NCBI GenBank assembly: GCA_011523615.1
Contig: WTGJ01000027.1
Location: 230,921-294,920, forward strand
Direction: 5' to 3'
Source: Chloroflexota bacterium
Lineage (GTDB): Bacteria; Chloroflexota; Anaerolineae; Aggregatilineales; Phototrophicaceae
Length of the DNA stretch: 64,000 nucleotides
Part shown: positions 35,901 to 44,733 of the stretch, in pieces
Layout: the number at the start of each line of letters is the position of its first letter
How positions within the stretch are numbered: position 1 is the first letter of the stretch
The notes under the pieces: generated by a model
Told to the model about the DNA's origin: nothing
Databases searched by the model: none
What the model saw: only the letters and a program-made list of their open reading frames with translations
Made by a program: the position numbers and the translations under genes

Positions 35901-37625
35901 GGGCAGGGTGCCAAGCCCGGCGAAGGTGGTTTTTTGCCGGGGTACAAAGTCAATGAGCAAGTGGCTCTGGCCCGGCATACCAATACGCAGGTGGATTTGA
36001 TTTCGCCCAGCAACAATCACGATTTGTATTCGATCGAAGACCTGGCCCAGCTGATTGAGGAATTGAAAGATGCCAATCCTCTGGCAAAAGTGATCGTGAA
36101 AATCCCCGTGGTGCCGGGGGTCGGCATCATCGCGGTGGGCGTCGCCAAAGCCGGCGCGGATGTGATCACCCTCACCGGATACGACGGCGGCACCGGCGCG
36201 GCGCGGATGCATGCGCTGCGTTATGTGGGTTTGCCCGCAGAAATTGGCGTTTGGCTGGCTCATCATGAATTGCGCAAGAGTGGTTTGCGCAATCAAGTGG
36301 AGCTCTGGTGCGATGGCGGGATGAAAAGTGGCCGCGATATTGTCAAGATGGTTTGCCTCGGAGCGAATCGGGTCGGTTTTGCGACCTTGGCGATGGTCGC
36401 GATGGGTTGCACCATCTGCCGCAAATGCCAGGAAGGAACCTGCCACGTCGGGATCACCACCCACATCAAAGACAAAGAAGAAGCGACGGCGCTGGGTTTG
36501 AAGAATTTTGAGCCCCGCATCTATGAAAAGGCGGTGGATGGCATCGTCAATGTCTTTGAAATGTTGGCGGATGATACCCGCCTCTGGACCGGGAAATTGG
36601 GAGCGAAGAATCTGCAAGATTTGGTGGGTCGGGTGGATTTGTTGCAACAGTCTGCCCTGGAAGAACGGGTGGATTTGCGACCTCTGTTCGAGCCTGCTCC
36701 GCCCAATCGCCGCCCCTTCTTGCGGCCGGGGGTGGGAAGACGAGTGATGCGGCCGCGTTATACCCTCAGCCGGCAGATCACCGCCATTGTGGGTGAGCAC
36801 ATCGCCAGGGGAGAATCTGAAATCACTTACGATGATGAGCAGGTCATGGCGATGGATCGGGCATTGGGTTCGCACCTGGCCGGCGCCATCGAGCGCAGTG
36901 AAATCCCGCAACCGAATCCGATCGATGCGATCCACTTGACTTTTGGCAATTCGGCGATCCCGGGCAACGGTCTGGCTGCTTTCCTGGATTCACCACTGGA
37001 TGTCATGGTGGAAGGAGGGGCGCAGGATGGAGTGGCCAAATCCGCGCGAGGCGGTAGGCTGACCATCCTGAAAGGACTGAATCACAATGGCATCTGGCTC
37101 GATGGTTCCGTAGGAAAGAGCTTCGCCTATGGAGCGCAGGGTGGCACCTTCATCGTACAGGGCGATGCCGATACGCGTGCCTGCATCCGCTTGAGCGGTG
37201 CGGATGTCATCTTCGGTGGGGAAGTGGTGGAACCGCTGCGCGATGAACTGGGTGGGCTTGCTGCCCGCGCCAATCTGAAGGGCTACGCCTGCGAGTACAT
37301 GACCAGCGGTCGGGTGCTGGTATTGGGCGATCCGGGCCCCTGGTTCTGTGCGGGCATGACGGGCGGGACGGTGTATCAGCGCTTGCAACCCGAAATGCGC
37401 TTGACTCGCTCGGCGATACGCAACCGACTGGCAGCCGACGATAAAGTGGATATCTATCCGCTCGAGGAAACCGACGTTGACGCGGTCCAAGGTTTATTGG
37501 AGTTGTACATCGAGGCGCTCGAAGATCACAATCAAGGGGATGCCGCAACGCACTTGTACGTGTTGCAGGCCAATCCCAAAGATTATTTCATCAAGATCGA
37601 ACCGAAGAGCCAACATTCCAACTGA
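32925..37625 (+). CDS. gltB: glutamate synthase large subunit (GltB-like), no adjacent small subunit
   Basis: 1566 residues from TTG 32925, supported by AGGGG eight nt upstream. Order: class II glutaminase domain whose nucleophile is Cys28 in ERDACALLCAV (most GltB have C-G-F/V-G here), with GDGAGIL near 66; central domain; FMN/synthase domain (GAMSFGSQGELAYRAY, LISPSNNHDLYSIEDL, LTGYDGGTGA); 3Fe-4S loop C-x5-C-x4-C in GCTICRKCQEGTCHVG with one extra Cys; C-terminal beta-helix rich in G (about 1330-1500). It makes two glutamates from glutamine and 2-oxoglutarate. GltD is not in the window, so the electron donor is a distant GltD or ferredoxin. Confidence 0.92.
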   Translation: MTDINQHRAAMNGGMRLHREDWRERDACALLCAVRKGGRPTHGTIKRTIEALARMGHRTGFVEGSGDGAGILTDIPRQLWARKISSTGLRSSIATHAGFWVAHIMVPYHQRGQEESILAGISETMNEAGLDVLYESRGEVNNAVLGPVARTTEPQFWQLAGLPGQIPLHQLDAQIFHLRTVLEKNFGVHFASFSSNTVVYKVQGSIEILRRYYTELRQPDYDSIVAMVHARYSTNTEPRFERVQPFGLLGHNGEFNTISRFRLEAEMLGIELDEANSDSQDVDRVLEAICVNYDVDLIEAMEYIFPPFEHDLIQNVSEVQQIYRTMRQRFGPFAQGPASIAARLGDTCVFSVDALGLRPLWFGETEKEYFASSERGVYFVDSFVSSPRPLAPGEKVALRINPGSGLEVLNYTDIQRHVLERERMRSMSSWLGNKNHRANGPEMVPTHFAGGFDVGVGSAAIPQVEAGIVESDAEMEELSPEKETEIVFPWQQQPSPSHTVALAALGWERFHVNFLQDIGQSRKEQIGSLGWDGPLAAMADTRMNLANYFKETVAVVTNPAIDREREQAQFSTRMWVGPRPDFNAEKGDGPLISIDSPLLPGGLEELGSPQAMRDLAGQFGTRTLEDLIHEFGSQARLFSITAGPEESIAEAVIRLREEAVNAVRAGCTLIVLDDSELYSGDRLWLDPLLAVSAIDQALRQSPDERNLRRRVGIVVRSGALRDLHDLVLCVALGATAVQPYQMYAVALGLSPRRPKILPTDEEKQTMMRLTLKVLREGMEKVISTIGCHELRGYGHSFSSIGLTDEVAAYFGTPNYFGSSERGLSWAQLQADAELRAAELRGEERARLSNANRFYPKIWKKMEAVAHGELSLEDYTEQLLNLEDGMPVALRHIIGFREAEETIPPEEVDISIGEHRMPAVIGAMSFGSQGELAYRAYAEAAARGEFLCINGEGGELPIVMGKYPKYRGNQVASGRFGVNIEFLNSCHFLEIKIGQGAKPGEGGFLPGYKVNEQVALARHTNTQVDLISPSNNHDLYSIEDLAQLIEELKDANPLAKVIVKIPVVPGVGIIAVGVAKAGADVITLTGYDGGTGAARMHALRYVGLPAEIGVWLAHHELRKSGLRNQVELWCDGGMKSGRDIVKMVCLGANRVGFATLAMVAMGCTICRKCQEGTCHVGITTHIKDKEEATALGLKNFEPRIYEKAVDGIVNVFEMLADDTRLWTGKLGAKNLQDLVGRVDLLQQSALEERVDLRPLFEPAPPNRRPFLRPGVGRRVMRPRYTLSRQITAIVGEHIARGESEITYDDEQVMAMDRALGSHLAGAIERSEIPQPNPIDAIHLTFGNSAIPGNGLAAFLDSPLDVMVEGGAQDGVAKSARGGRLTILKGLNHNGIWLDGSVGKSFAYGAQGGTFIVQGDADTRACIRLSGADVIFGGEVVEPLRDELGGLAARANLKGYACEYMTSGRVLVLGDPGPWFCAGMTGGTVYQRLQPEMRLTRSAIRNRLAADDKVDIYPLEETDVDAVQGLLELYIEALEDHNQGDAATHLYVLQANPKDYFIKIEPKSQHSN

Positions 37626-37632
37626 AGACGTT

Positions 37633-39444
37633 TCAATCGTCTTGAGTTAGGTTTTCCAATCGTTCCACCAGATCTTGTAACACTGAAAAGGTAGTTTCCA
37701 CGGCCTCGGGTGTGCGCATATCGACCCCTGCGTCTCGCAGGACATCCAGCGGATAGCGGGAAGCGCCGGCTTTGAGAAAATTCAGGTACGCTTCGGCCGC
37801 CGAGGCACCTCCCCGGAGCACTTGGTCTGCCAGTTCGTGCGCAGCTGAGATGCCGGTGGCGTATTGGAACACATAGAAGTTGGCATAGAGATGGCCAAAC
37901 TGGGCCCAGGTGATTCCAGAGCGATCCCCTTCCATCTCCACCTCACCACCGTATCCTTCATGGAGCAGGTCTGAAATGAGCGAATTCATATCGCGCGCGG
38001 TCAGGCTTGCGCCCCGTTCTGCTCTTTCGTGCATTTCCAACTCAAAACGAGCCAGGGTCGGCATGATGAAGAAGTAGCGATGAAAGTTGCTCATCGCTTC
38101 TGAAATCAGGGCCAGTTGAAAATCGGCATCATCGGCGAAACGCTCGAAGAGATGTGCCCGCGTCATTGCCTGGTTGAAGTTGGATGCGGTTTCGGCCACA
38201 AACATCGAGTAACTCCCATAAATGGCGGGTTGATGTTGCCAGGTCAAATAGGAGTGCATGGAATGACCCAGTTCGTGCGCCAGTGTGCTCATCCCGCCCA
38301 GCTTGTCATCATGGCTCATCATGATGAAGGGATAGATCCCCGGCCCGCCGCTGGAAAATGCGCCGGCGCGTTTGTTGCGATTGGGGTAGACGTCGACCCA
38401 GCGCTCTTCCAAACAGCCCCGCCGAAGGATGTTGACGTATTCTTCACCCAGCGGCGCCATGCCCTCACTGATGTATTCCACGGCCTGCTCATAATTCACC
38501 GCAGGGTCATGTTGGGTGAGGGGCGCCCAGATGTCATAGGGGCACAGCTGCTTCACCCCGAGCGCTTTGCGCAATGCACGCCAATAACGGTGCCAGGTGG
38601 GGATGTTTTTCCGGAAAATTCGGATCAATTCATGGAAGACCTGTGTCGGAATGTGGGCCGGAAACAACGCAGCCTGCAGCGAGCTTTCAAATCCGCGTGC
38701 CTGGGTGAAGAACACATCCCTCTTGATGGCAAATGCGAGATTGTTGGCGAGGGTATTTTGCACACGCAAAAAGCCATCGGCATAACTGCGCCAGGCATTG
38801 CGGCGGAGCTGCCGATCCTCGCTGGACATCAAACCAGGCATCGTGCTGTTCGCCACTTCATGAGGGCCATCGTGTTCATCTTTCGCCGGGAGGAACGTCA
38901 AATCGGCGTTCGTCAGAATGGAAGCGGTTTGAGCGGCGGTGCTGAAAGGCTCACTGATCATGCCCATGAGCTGCTCCACTTCCTGCGATCGGACATGCTC
39001 TTTCTTGCGGAACAGATCGTGAAAATAATGGGCATAGACTTGCAGGGATGGTGATGCTTCGACCCATCGTTGTATGGCTGCTTCGCCCCATGCGAGCAGC
39101 TCGGGTTCCAGGAAAGCAAATGCCGCCCTGAGCTTTGCGTAAAGGCTCTGCGCACGACTTAGTTGCGCGCGGGCAGTTTCATCGTGGCTATCAACGGCAG
39201 CGGAAAAGTTGGCGTAGATGAGGATTTTGCGGCAGCCGGAATGCAATTCATCTCTGAGTTGCAACAATTGGCAGAGTGTATCCGCATTTTCCTGCCATTT
39301 TCCCTGGTAAAGATGCACCTCTTCAACTTGAGACAACAGATCCTGAAATGCGCTTTCCCAGGCTGCTGCATCTCGGAATACACTCTCTTGATTCCATCGG
39401 TATTGGGTTGCGATCTCATGTCGTTCCGGTAGTGTGGTCGCCAT
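37633..39444 (-). CDS. pepF: oligoendopeptidase F (M3 metallopeptidase)
   Basis: 603 residues, normal for PepF. The zinc site is HELGHSMHSYLTW near residue 395 with the third ligand expected in the following ETASNFNQ segment (family: E about 25 residues on). The N-terminal helical domain begins RYRWNQESVFRDAAAWE. No signal peptide, so it is a cytoplasmic enzyme that trims peptides of about 7-17 residues. It ends 7 bp from the convergent gltB and is divergent from the amidohydrolase gene. Confidence 0.95.
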   Translation of the reverse strand: MATTLPERHEIATQYRWNQESVFRDAAAWESAFQDLLSQVEEVHLYQGKWQENADTLCQLLQLRDELHSGCRKILIYANFSAAVDSHDETARAQLSRAQSLYAKLRAAFAFLEPELLAWGEAAIQRWVEASPSLQVYAHYFHDLFRKKEHVRSQEVEQLMGMISEPFSTAAQTASILTNADLTFLPAKDEHDGPHEVANSTMPGLMSSEDRQLRRNAWRSYADGFLRVQNTLANNLAFAIKRDVFFTQARGFESSLQAALFPAHIPTQVFHELIRIFRKNIPTWHRYWRALRKALGVKQLCPYDIWAPLTQHDPAVNYEQAVEYISEGMAPLGEEYVNILRRGCLEERWVDVYPNRNKRAGAFSSGGPGIYPFIMMSHDDKLGGMSTLAHELGHSMHSYLTWQHQPAIYGSYSMFVAETASNFNQAMTRAHLFERFADDADFQLALISEAMSNFHRYFFIMPTLARFELEMHERAERGASLTARDMNSLISDLLHEGYGGEVEMEGDRSGITWAQFGHLYANFYVFQYATGISAAHELADQVLRGGASAAEAYLNFLKAGASRYPLDVLRDAGVDMRTPEAVETTFSVLQDLVERLENLTQDD

Positions 39445-39533
39445 GGTTTCCTCTCCGTTGTACCTGCAGTCTAGCAGGTGCGTTGGAGATTGAGCGGCAT
39501 TGCGCTACCATGGTTTCAATCAGGAGGAGCGCC

Positions 39534-40784
39534 TTGCCCCAACGGATGATCCAGATCAATGAAGATCGTTTGCTGAGCGATCTGCGGGATTTGGCACAGA
39601 TCGGCGCCACGGCCGAAGGTGGAGTGCACCGCCCTGCCCTAACGGAAGCCGATCTCGCTGGCCGGGAATGGTTCCGCCAGAGCATTCACCAGGCAGGTTT
39701 GGCATTGCAGGAAGATGGTGCGGGCAACATTTCAGCCGTTTTGCCTTCGGTCGAACCCAATGCCAAGACGCTCTTGCTCGGTTCACATCTGGATACGGTA
39801 CCCAATGGCGGCCGTTTCGATGGGGCCTTGGGCGTCCTGGCCGCGCTGGAAGTTTTGCGCACTTTGGCGGATTCTCACCGCAGCCTGCCCTGCCATCTGG
39901 AAGCGATTTCCTTCACCGATGAAGAAGGCAACTGGATCCCCCTTCTGGGTAGCTCGGCCATCAGCGGCAATTTGAATCGGGAATCTTTTACACAACCCCG
40001 TGGTTCAAAGAGTGAGTTGGCAGTGGCCTTGGCTCGTGCTGGGATTTCCGTTGCATCCTGCTTGACTGCCCAACGCAACCTGGATGAGTTCTTGGCCTAT
40101 CTGGAAGTACACATTGAGCAGGGCACACGATTGGAAAGCTCCGCTCTGGATATCGGAATCGTGACCTCGATTGTTGGCATCCGTTCTCACTGGTTGGAAT
40201 TTGTGGGTGAAGCAGCGCACGCGGGTACCAAAGCGGTCGCTGAGCGGAAAGATGCCTTCTGGGGCGCGGCTGATTTTGCGATCCGAGCGAGAGAATTGGT
40301 GTTGGCCCATTTCGTTCCCGGTGTGGTCAATTGCGGGATATTGGAATTGCGACCGGGCGCCTTCAATATCGTTCCGGCCCGGGTGAGGATGTCCTTGGAG
40401 TTTCGCCATGGGACAAAGGAACAGTTGGCTGAGATGGAAAAGGAGCTCCTGGCATTGGCCGAACAATGCGCGGCACGATTTGATCTGACGCTGAACCGTT
40501 CGCCCGTAGCCACCGTTGCGCCAGCGCCGATGCACTCGGGGGTTCAAGCAACGATCGCAGGTGCTGCAGAAGCGATGGGTTTGAGCCACACGCGGCTGAT
40601 GAGTTTCGCCGGCCACGACCCACAATCGTTCGCTCACGATATCCCCACCGGCATGTTTTTCGTGCCCTGTCGCGACGGCATCAGCCACAACCCCGCGGAA
40701 TTCACCCGCGATGAAGATTGCATTCATGCCGCCAATGTGTTGTTGCACAGCGCGCTGTTGATCACCGAAGGGGCGTTGGCTTGA
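39534..40784 (+). CDS. M20-family amidohydrolase (N-carbamoyl-amino-acid hydrolase / allantoate amidohydrolase type)
   Basis: About 416 residues. The start is taken as TTG 39534 because a full AGGAGG lies 6 nt upstream; the first ATG (39546) would be 18 nt away. Dinuclear-metal motifs: GSHLDTVPNGGRFDGALGV (about 83-101), SFTDEEGNWIP, and HIEQGTRLESS near 200; the closing block is PCRDGISHNPAEFTRDEDC with the last metal His. The subfamily hydrolyses N-carbamoyl amino acids, allantoate or ureidoglycolate. A purine-breakdown role would fit the molybdenum hydroxylase at 14.5 kb, but the substrate cannot be fixed from sequence. Confidence 0.9.
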   Translation: MPQRMIQINEDRLLSDLRDLAQIGATAEGGVHRPALTEADLAGREWFRQSIHQAGLALQEDGAGNISAVLPSVEPNAKTLLLGSHLDTVPNGGRFDGALGVLAALEVLRTLADSHRSLPCHLEAISFTDEEGNWIPLLGSSAISGNLNRESFTQPRGSKSELAVALARAGISVASCLTAQRNLDEFLAYLEVHIEQGTRLESSALDIGIVTSIVGIRSHWLEFVGEAAHAGTKAVAERKDAFWGAADFAIRARELVLAHFVPGVVNCGILELRPGAFNIVPARVRMSLEFRHGTKEQLAEMEKELLALAEQCAARFDLTLNRSPVATVAPAPMHSGVQATIAGAAEAMGLSHTRLMSFAGHDPQSFAHDIPTGMFFVPCRDGISHNPAEFTRDEDCIHAANVLLHSALLITEGALA

Positions 40785-40799
40785 GCACCATCCTTTGAT

Positions 40800-41201
40800 T
40801 CAATCGTTTGAACGGTCGATTGCCGATTCGTCCAGGACGAGGCGAAAGAGCGGACTGCTGGCGACCCACTGGTCGACATCGCTCCTCTCCGGTGGCAACT
40901 TCATCTCAGCCAGCAAAGCCGAAAGGATTTCCCGCCGCTCTTGCGTTACCCGAATCGGCACCGCGGTAGCCGGGATATCCAGCTGAACGCTCTCTTTGAG
41001 GTGGAACACGAATTGCGGGTGAGCGTATAGATTGGCGGCCCAGGATCGTGGGCCGGGTAGACCGGTGAGGTAGAGATTGCCCTGCCAATGGTGAAACCAA
41101 ATCTCAATCCTTCGCAGCTTTCCGCTCTTCCGACCGATAGTCGTGATGTCGATGACTTTATCATTCCTCAATGCTTTCTGGATATTCTCTGGCTGGTTCA
41201 T
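40800..41201 (-). CDS. DUF385 / deazaflavin-dependent nitroreductase-family protein
   Basis: 133 residues with the split-barrel flavin-binding pattern: TIGRKSGKLRRIEIWF (about 21-36) then LYLTGLPGPRSWAANLYAHP (44-63). Known relatives use cofactor F420 (Ddn type) or bind related flavins; others have no known reaction. It lies 2 bp after trpA and so is the last gene of the trp operon, although nothing links it chemically to tryptophan. Confidence 0.85.
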   Translation of the reverse strand: MNQPENIQKALRNDKVIDITTIGRKSGKLRRIEIWFHHWQGNLYLTGLPGPRSWAANLYAHPQFVFHLKESVQLDIPATAVPIRVTQERREILSALLAEMKLPPERSDVDQWVASSPLFRLVLDESAIDRSND

Positions 41202-41203
41202 CC

Positions 41204-42031
41204 TTAACGAAGCCTCTCTCCATGCGATCGTTGCACAATTTGCTGAGTGAACTGCCGTACCGCCGCCTGGCTTTGTTTCGCGGCAGCGATCATCGCGCTA
41301 CCGACGATGAATCCATCCACCAGACCGTCCAATTGACTCGCCTGCTCCGCATTGCTGATGCCAAAGCCCAATACCAAAGGTTGAGCGCAGCGTGGACGCA
41401 AACGTGCGATGAAACGAGCCAGATCATTGGGTAAAGCCGCCCGGGCGCCGGTCGTACCGGTCAGGGAAACGACATAGATGAACCCCCGCGCTCGCTCAGA
41501 TACCAATTGGATGCGTACGTCGTCGCTGGTGGGTGCCAGGAAAAAAACCAGCGCCAACTCAGCCAATTCACATAGCGTGATGAATGCATCAGCTTCTTCC
41601 GGCGGCAAATCGGGGATGATCAGACCATCTGCTCCTACATCACTTGCTTTTTGGACGAATTCGTGGGGTCCATAGCTGAGCAAAGGATTGAGATAGCTCA
41701 TCAAAAACAGCGGGAGTTGATGACCATGGGCTCGCATGGCTTCCACGGCACGGAAAGCGGATTCCACGGTCGTGCCGGCTTCCAGCGCGATCTGCGTCGC
41801 TGCTTGCACGGTCGGCCCATCGGCCAGCGGGTCACTGAAAGGGATGCCAATTTCGATGCCGTCGGCGCCAGCTTCAGCGAGGCTCTGCAAGATGGAGATG
41901 GAATCCTCATAGTTGGGATAGCCGACCGGGAAATATGGCAAAAATGCTGCTCGTCCTTCCCGTTTGGTTTGCGCAAACATGGCCGCGACCGCCTGGATAC
42001 CCTGTGGATGCGGCCCCTCCTCATGGTTCAT
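41204..42031 (-). CDS. trpA: tryptophan synthase alpha subunit
   Basis: 275 residues, TIM barrel. Releases glyceraldehyde-3-P from indole-glycerol-P and passes indole to TrpB. Active-site blocks: [20 protein letters not shown] with catalytic Glu and Asp, and the phosphate loop GFGISNAEQ near 220, with [12 protein letters not shown] before it. The ATG overlaps trpB by 4 nt. Confidence 0.97.
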   Translation of the reverse strand: MNHEEGPHPQGIQAVAAMFAQTKREGRAAFLPYFPVGYPNYEDSISILQSLAEAGADGIEIGIPFSDPLADGPTVQAATQIALEAGTTVESAFRAVEAMRAHGHQLPLFLMSYLNPLLSYGPHEFVQKASDVGADGLIIPDLPPEEADAFITLCELAELALVFFLAPTSDDVRIQLVSERARGFIYVVSLTGTTGARAALPNDLARFIARLRPRCAQPLVLGFGISNAEQASQLDGLVDGFIVGSAMIAAAKQSQAAVRQFTQQIVQRSHGERLR

Positions 42032-43248
42032 GGCTGATCCGGAGTCAGCGTACTCATTAAGGTATCCAAATCTTTATCTCCCCGACCGGAAAGGTTGACG
42101 AGCAAGATGGCATCCCGGGGCATTTGTGGCGCTCTCTTGCTCACTTCGGCCATGGCATGGGCACTCTCCAGAGCGGGGATGATGCCTTCTGTTGCGCAAA
42201 GCAAGTGAAATGCCGCCAGCACTTCTTCATCGGTGGCATACGAGTAATGTGCTCTTTCCGTTTGCCGTAAGAAAGCGTGTTCGGGTCCGATGGCGGCATA
42301 ATCCAAGCCGGCAGAGATGCTATGGGTATTCATGATCTGGCCATCTGCATCTTGCAAGACGTAAGAATAGGTGCCGTGGAGGGTACCCAGTCGGCCACGG
42401 TCGGGATCGGCAAATCTGGCCGCGTGTTCCTCGCTCGCAATCCCGTGCCCGCCTGCTTCCACGCCGATCAAATCTACCAATTCGTCTTCCCGGAAAGCGT
42501 GGAAGATCCCGATCGCGTTGCTGCCGCCACCCACACAAGCGATGCAGGCATCTGGCAAGCGGCCGGCTTGCTGCAGGATTTGAGCGCGCGCTTCCTGCCC
42601 GATGATGCTCTGGAATTCGCGCACCATCCAAGGATATGGATGGGGACCCAAAGCAGAACCCAGCAAATAAAATGTCGTTCGTACGTTCGTCACCCAATCG
42701 CGTATGGCTTCGTTGATCGCGTCTTTCAGGGTGCGGCTGCCGCTGGCCACGCTGCGCACCTCCGCACCGAGCAATCTCATGCGGAACACATTGGGTTCTT
42801 GTCGGGCCATGTCCACTTCGCCCATGTAGACGATGCAATCGAGACCGAGCAAGGCACAGGCAGTTGCCGCAGCGACGCCGTGCTGTCCGGCGCCGGTTTC
42901 GGCAATGATCCTTTTTTTGCCCATCCTTTTCGCCAATAAGGCCTGTCCCAGGGCATTGTTGATTTTATGCGCGCCAGTATGCGCCAGGTCTTCCCGTTTG
43001 AGGTAGATCTGGGCGCCCTGTAGATGTTCACTCAAACGCTGCGCATGACTGAGAGGCGTGGGCCGGCCGACATATTGGGCTTGCAATCGGTCGTATTCAT
43101 CCCGGAAGCCATCATCCCGCCAGGCCAGCTGAAATTCATGGATCAGCTCATCCAGCGCGGGCATGATGGTTTCAGGGACAAAGCGCCCACCGAAATCGCC
43201 AAAGTAACCTCTTGCATCGGGCAATGCTTTATCCGCGGGTGGAAGCAT
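42028..43248 (-). CDS. trpB: tryptophan synthase beta subunit
   Basis: About 406 residues from ATG 43248 ([21 protein letters not shown]); in-frame TTG 43284 and GTG 43266 upstream are possible but would lengthen the overlap with trpF. The PLP lysine is in [19 protein letters not shown], the catalytic Glu in [14 protein letters not shown] and the phosphate loop in [10 protein letters not shown]. It condenses indole with serine. It overlaps trpF by about 20 nt and trpA by 4 nt. Confidence 0.97.
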   Translation of the reverse strand: MLPPADKALPDARGYFGDFGGRFVPETIMPALDELIHEFQLAWRDDGFRDEYDRLQAQYVGRPTPLSHAQRLSEHLQGAQIYLKREDLAHTGAHKINNALGQALLAKRMGKKRIIAETGAGQHGVAAATACALLGLDCIVYMGEVDMARQEPNVFRMRLLGAEVRSVASGSRTLKDAINEAIRDWVTNVRTTFYLLGSALGPHPYPWMVREFQSIIGQEARAQILQQAGRLPDACIACVGGGSNAIGIFHAFREDELVDLIGVEAGGHGIASEEHAARFADPDRGRLGTLHGTYSYVLQDADGQIMNTHSISAGLDYAAIGPEHAFLRQTERAHYSYATDEEVLAAFHLLCATEGIIPALESAHAMAEVSKRAPQMPRDAILLVNLSGRGDKDLDTLMSTLTPDQP

Positions 43249-43918
43249 TGAATCGTTGGGTTTCACTCGTATGAACGGCCGCAATGAATTGTTGAATCAG
43301 TGTAACATCTTTTTCACCGACGGTTGATTCCACGCCACTGGCGACGTCGACCCCCCAGGGCTGCAACTCCTTGATGCGCGCCGCCACGTTCAGCGGGGTC
43401 AAACCACCCGCGAGCATGACCCGATCGCACTCCGCGATGGCCGCTGCGGCAATGGAAAGTGCCGTCAACTCACCGGTGCCACCGTACTGATGCGAGTGGT
43501 AGGAGTCCACGAGGATGGCGGGTAAAGGGTCCGCAATTTCTCGATCTTGACGAAATTGACGTACCAACTCACCCGCTTCTTCTGCATCACGCGGGCGGAT
43601 GGCGACATAGGCCCGATCGGCCAAATCTGCTATGGCGGGGTGCGAGTATTGCCCGGTGAGCTGTGCGGCGTCCACCCCGCTGAGGGCCATGGTTTCTATG
43701 ATTTTTGCCAGAGGCTGTTCGACGAAGATGCCCACGATGGTCGGTGATTCCGAGCCAAACTCATCGCGGATGGAAACCACCAGTTCCGCCGCGGTGTGTG
43801 GGGCGAGGAAGCGCGGACTGGGTGGGTGAAAATTGATCCCCAATAGAGCCGCGCCCGCTTGAATCGCCGCTCTTGCACTGGGCAAGTCCTGGATGCCACA
43901 AATTTTGACGACAGTCAT
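43229..43918 (-). CDS. trpF: phosphoribosylanthranilate isomerase
   Basis: 229 residues, TIM barrel. Starts [21 protein letters not shown] with the catalytic Cys; the C-terminal phosphate-binding part is [15 protein letters not shown] then [16 protein letters not shown] with the catalytic Asp. Third visible step of the tryptophan pathway. The ATG overlaps trpC by 4 nt. Confidence 0.95.
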   Translation of the reverse strand: MTVVKICGIQDLPSARAAIQAGAALLGINFHPPSPRFLAPHTAAELVVSIRDEFGSESPTIVGIFVEQPLAKIIETMALSGVDAAQLTGQYSHPAIADLADRAYVAIRPRDAEEAGELVRQFRQDREIADPLPAILVDSYHSHQYGGTGELTALSIAAAAIAECDRVMLAGGLTPLNVAARIKELQPWGVDVASGVESTVGEKDVTLIQQFIAAVHTSETQRFNASTRG

Positions 43919-44733
43919 GTTCGGGGCACCGAAGCGAGTGAAGGCAACAGTGCCGGCAAATCGGTGGCGCGTACGAGTGCCTCACCCACCAGAACAGCAT
44001 CGGCGCCGGCAGCGGCCATGGCCTCGACATCTTTTTTCGTGCGGATGCCACTTTCCGCGACCCAGGTGACATCTTCAGGGACGAGCGGGGCCAACCGAAT
44101 CGAGGTGGCCAGCTCCGTTTGGAAACTCTTCAAGTCACGATTGTTGATGCCAATGAGCCGAGCACCGCAGCGAACCGCCAGCGCCAACTCGGCTTCGTCA
44201 TGCACTTCTACCAGGGCGGCGCAACGCAATTCGCGCGTCAATTGGAGCAAGTCCTGAAGTCGTTCTCGTTCCAAAGCAGAAACGATCAACAGGATGGCAT
44301 CCGCGCCCGAAAGGCGAGATTCATACAGCTGGTAGGGATCGAAGATGAAATCCTTCCGCAGCAGCGGCAAAGGTACTTGCTTGCGCACCGCTTGCAAATC
44401 GGATAATGCGCCGCCGAAAAATTCACGGTCGGTGAGAACAGAAACCGCTGCGGCACCAAGGGCCTGATATTGCCGCGCCAGCTGAACGGCGTCAAAATCC
44501 TGTTGGATCGTTCCAGCGCTGGGAGAGGCTCGTTTGCATTCCGCGATGATGGCAACGCAGGCTGTTCGTTGCAGCGGCCCGACAAAATCCCGCGTGGGTG
44601 GTGCGTTCTCTGCTGCAGCTCGGATTTCATGCAGCGGCACCTGGCTTCGTCTTTCTTGCAACTCTTCCCATTTGTGCGCCAGGATCCGATCGAGGATCGA
44701 ATCCGTCTGCAAAAAAGGTGAACGCGTGCTCAT
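43915..44733 (-). CDS. trpC: indole-3-glycerol phosphate synthase
   Basis: 272 residues from ATG 44733 (MSTRSPFLQTDSILDRIL), which shares one base with the trpD stop. Family blocks: VAIIAECKRASPSAG with the catalytic Lys, SVLTDREFFGG, LLRKDFIFDPYQLYE, LIGINNRDLKSFQ and AESGIRTKKDVEAM. It is a stand-alone enzyme, not fused to trpF. Confidence 0.96.
   Translation of the reverse strand: MSTRSPFLQTDSILDRILAHKWEELQERRSQVPLHEIRAAAENAPPTRDFVGPLQRTACVAIIAECKRASPSAGTIQQDFDAVQLARQYQALGAAAVSVLTDREFFGGALSDLQAVRKQVPLPLLRKDFIFDPYQLYESRLSGADAILLIVSALERERLQDLLQLTRELRCAALVEVHDEAELALAVRCGARLIGINNRDLKSFQTELATSIRLAPLVPEDVTWVAESGIRTKKDVEAMAAAGADAVLVGEALVRATDLPALLPSLASVPRT

Noticed and set aside
35379..36935. 518-codon open frame antisense to gltB
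   Set aside because: It lies wholly inside the highly conserved FMN/iron-sulfur part of gltB and its translation (His/Arg/Asp-rich) has no domain-like pattern; a codon-bias shadow.
37625..37643. AAGACG/CGTCTT hairpin between gltB and pepF as a bidirectional terminator
   Set aside because: Only six base pairs and no T-run on either side.
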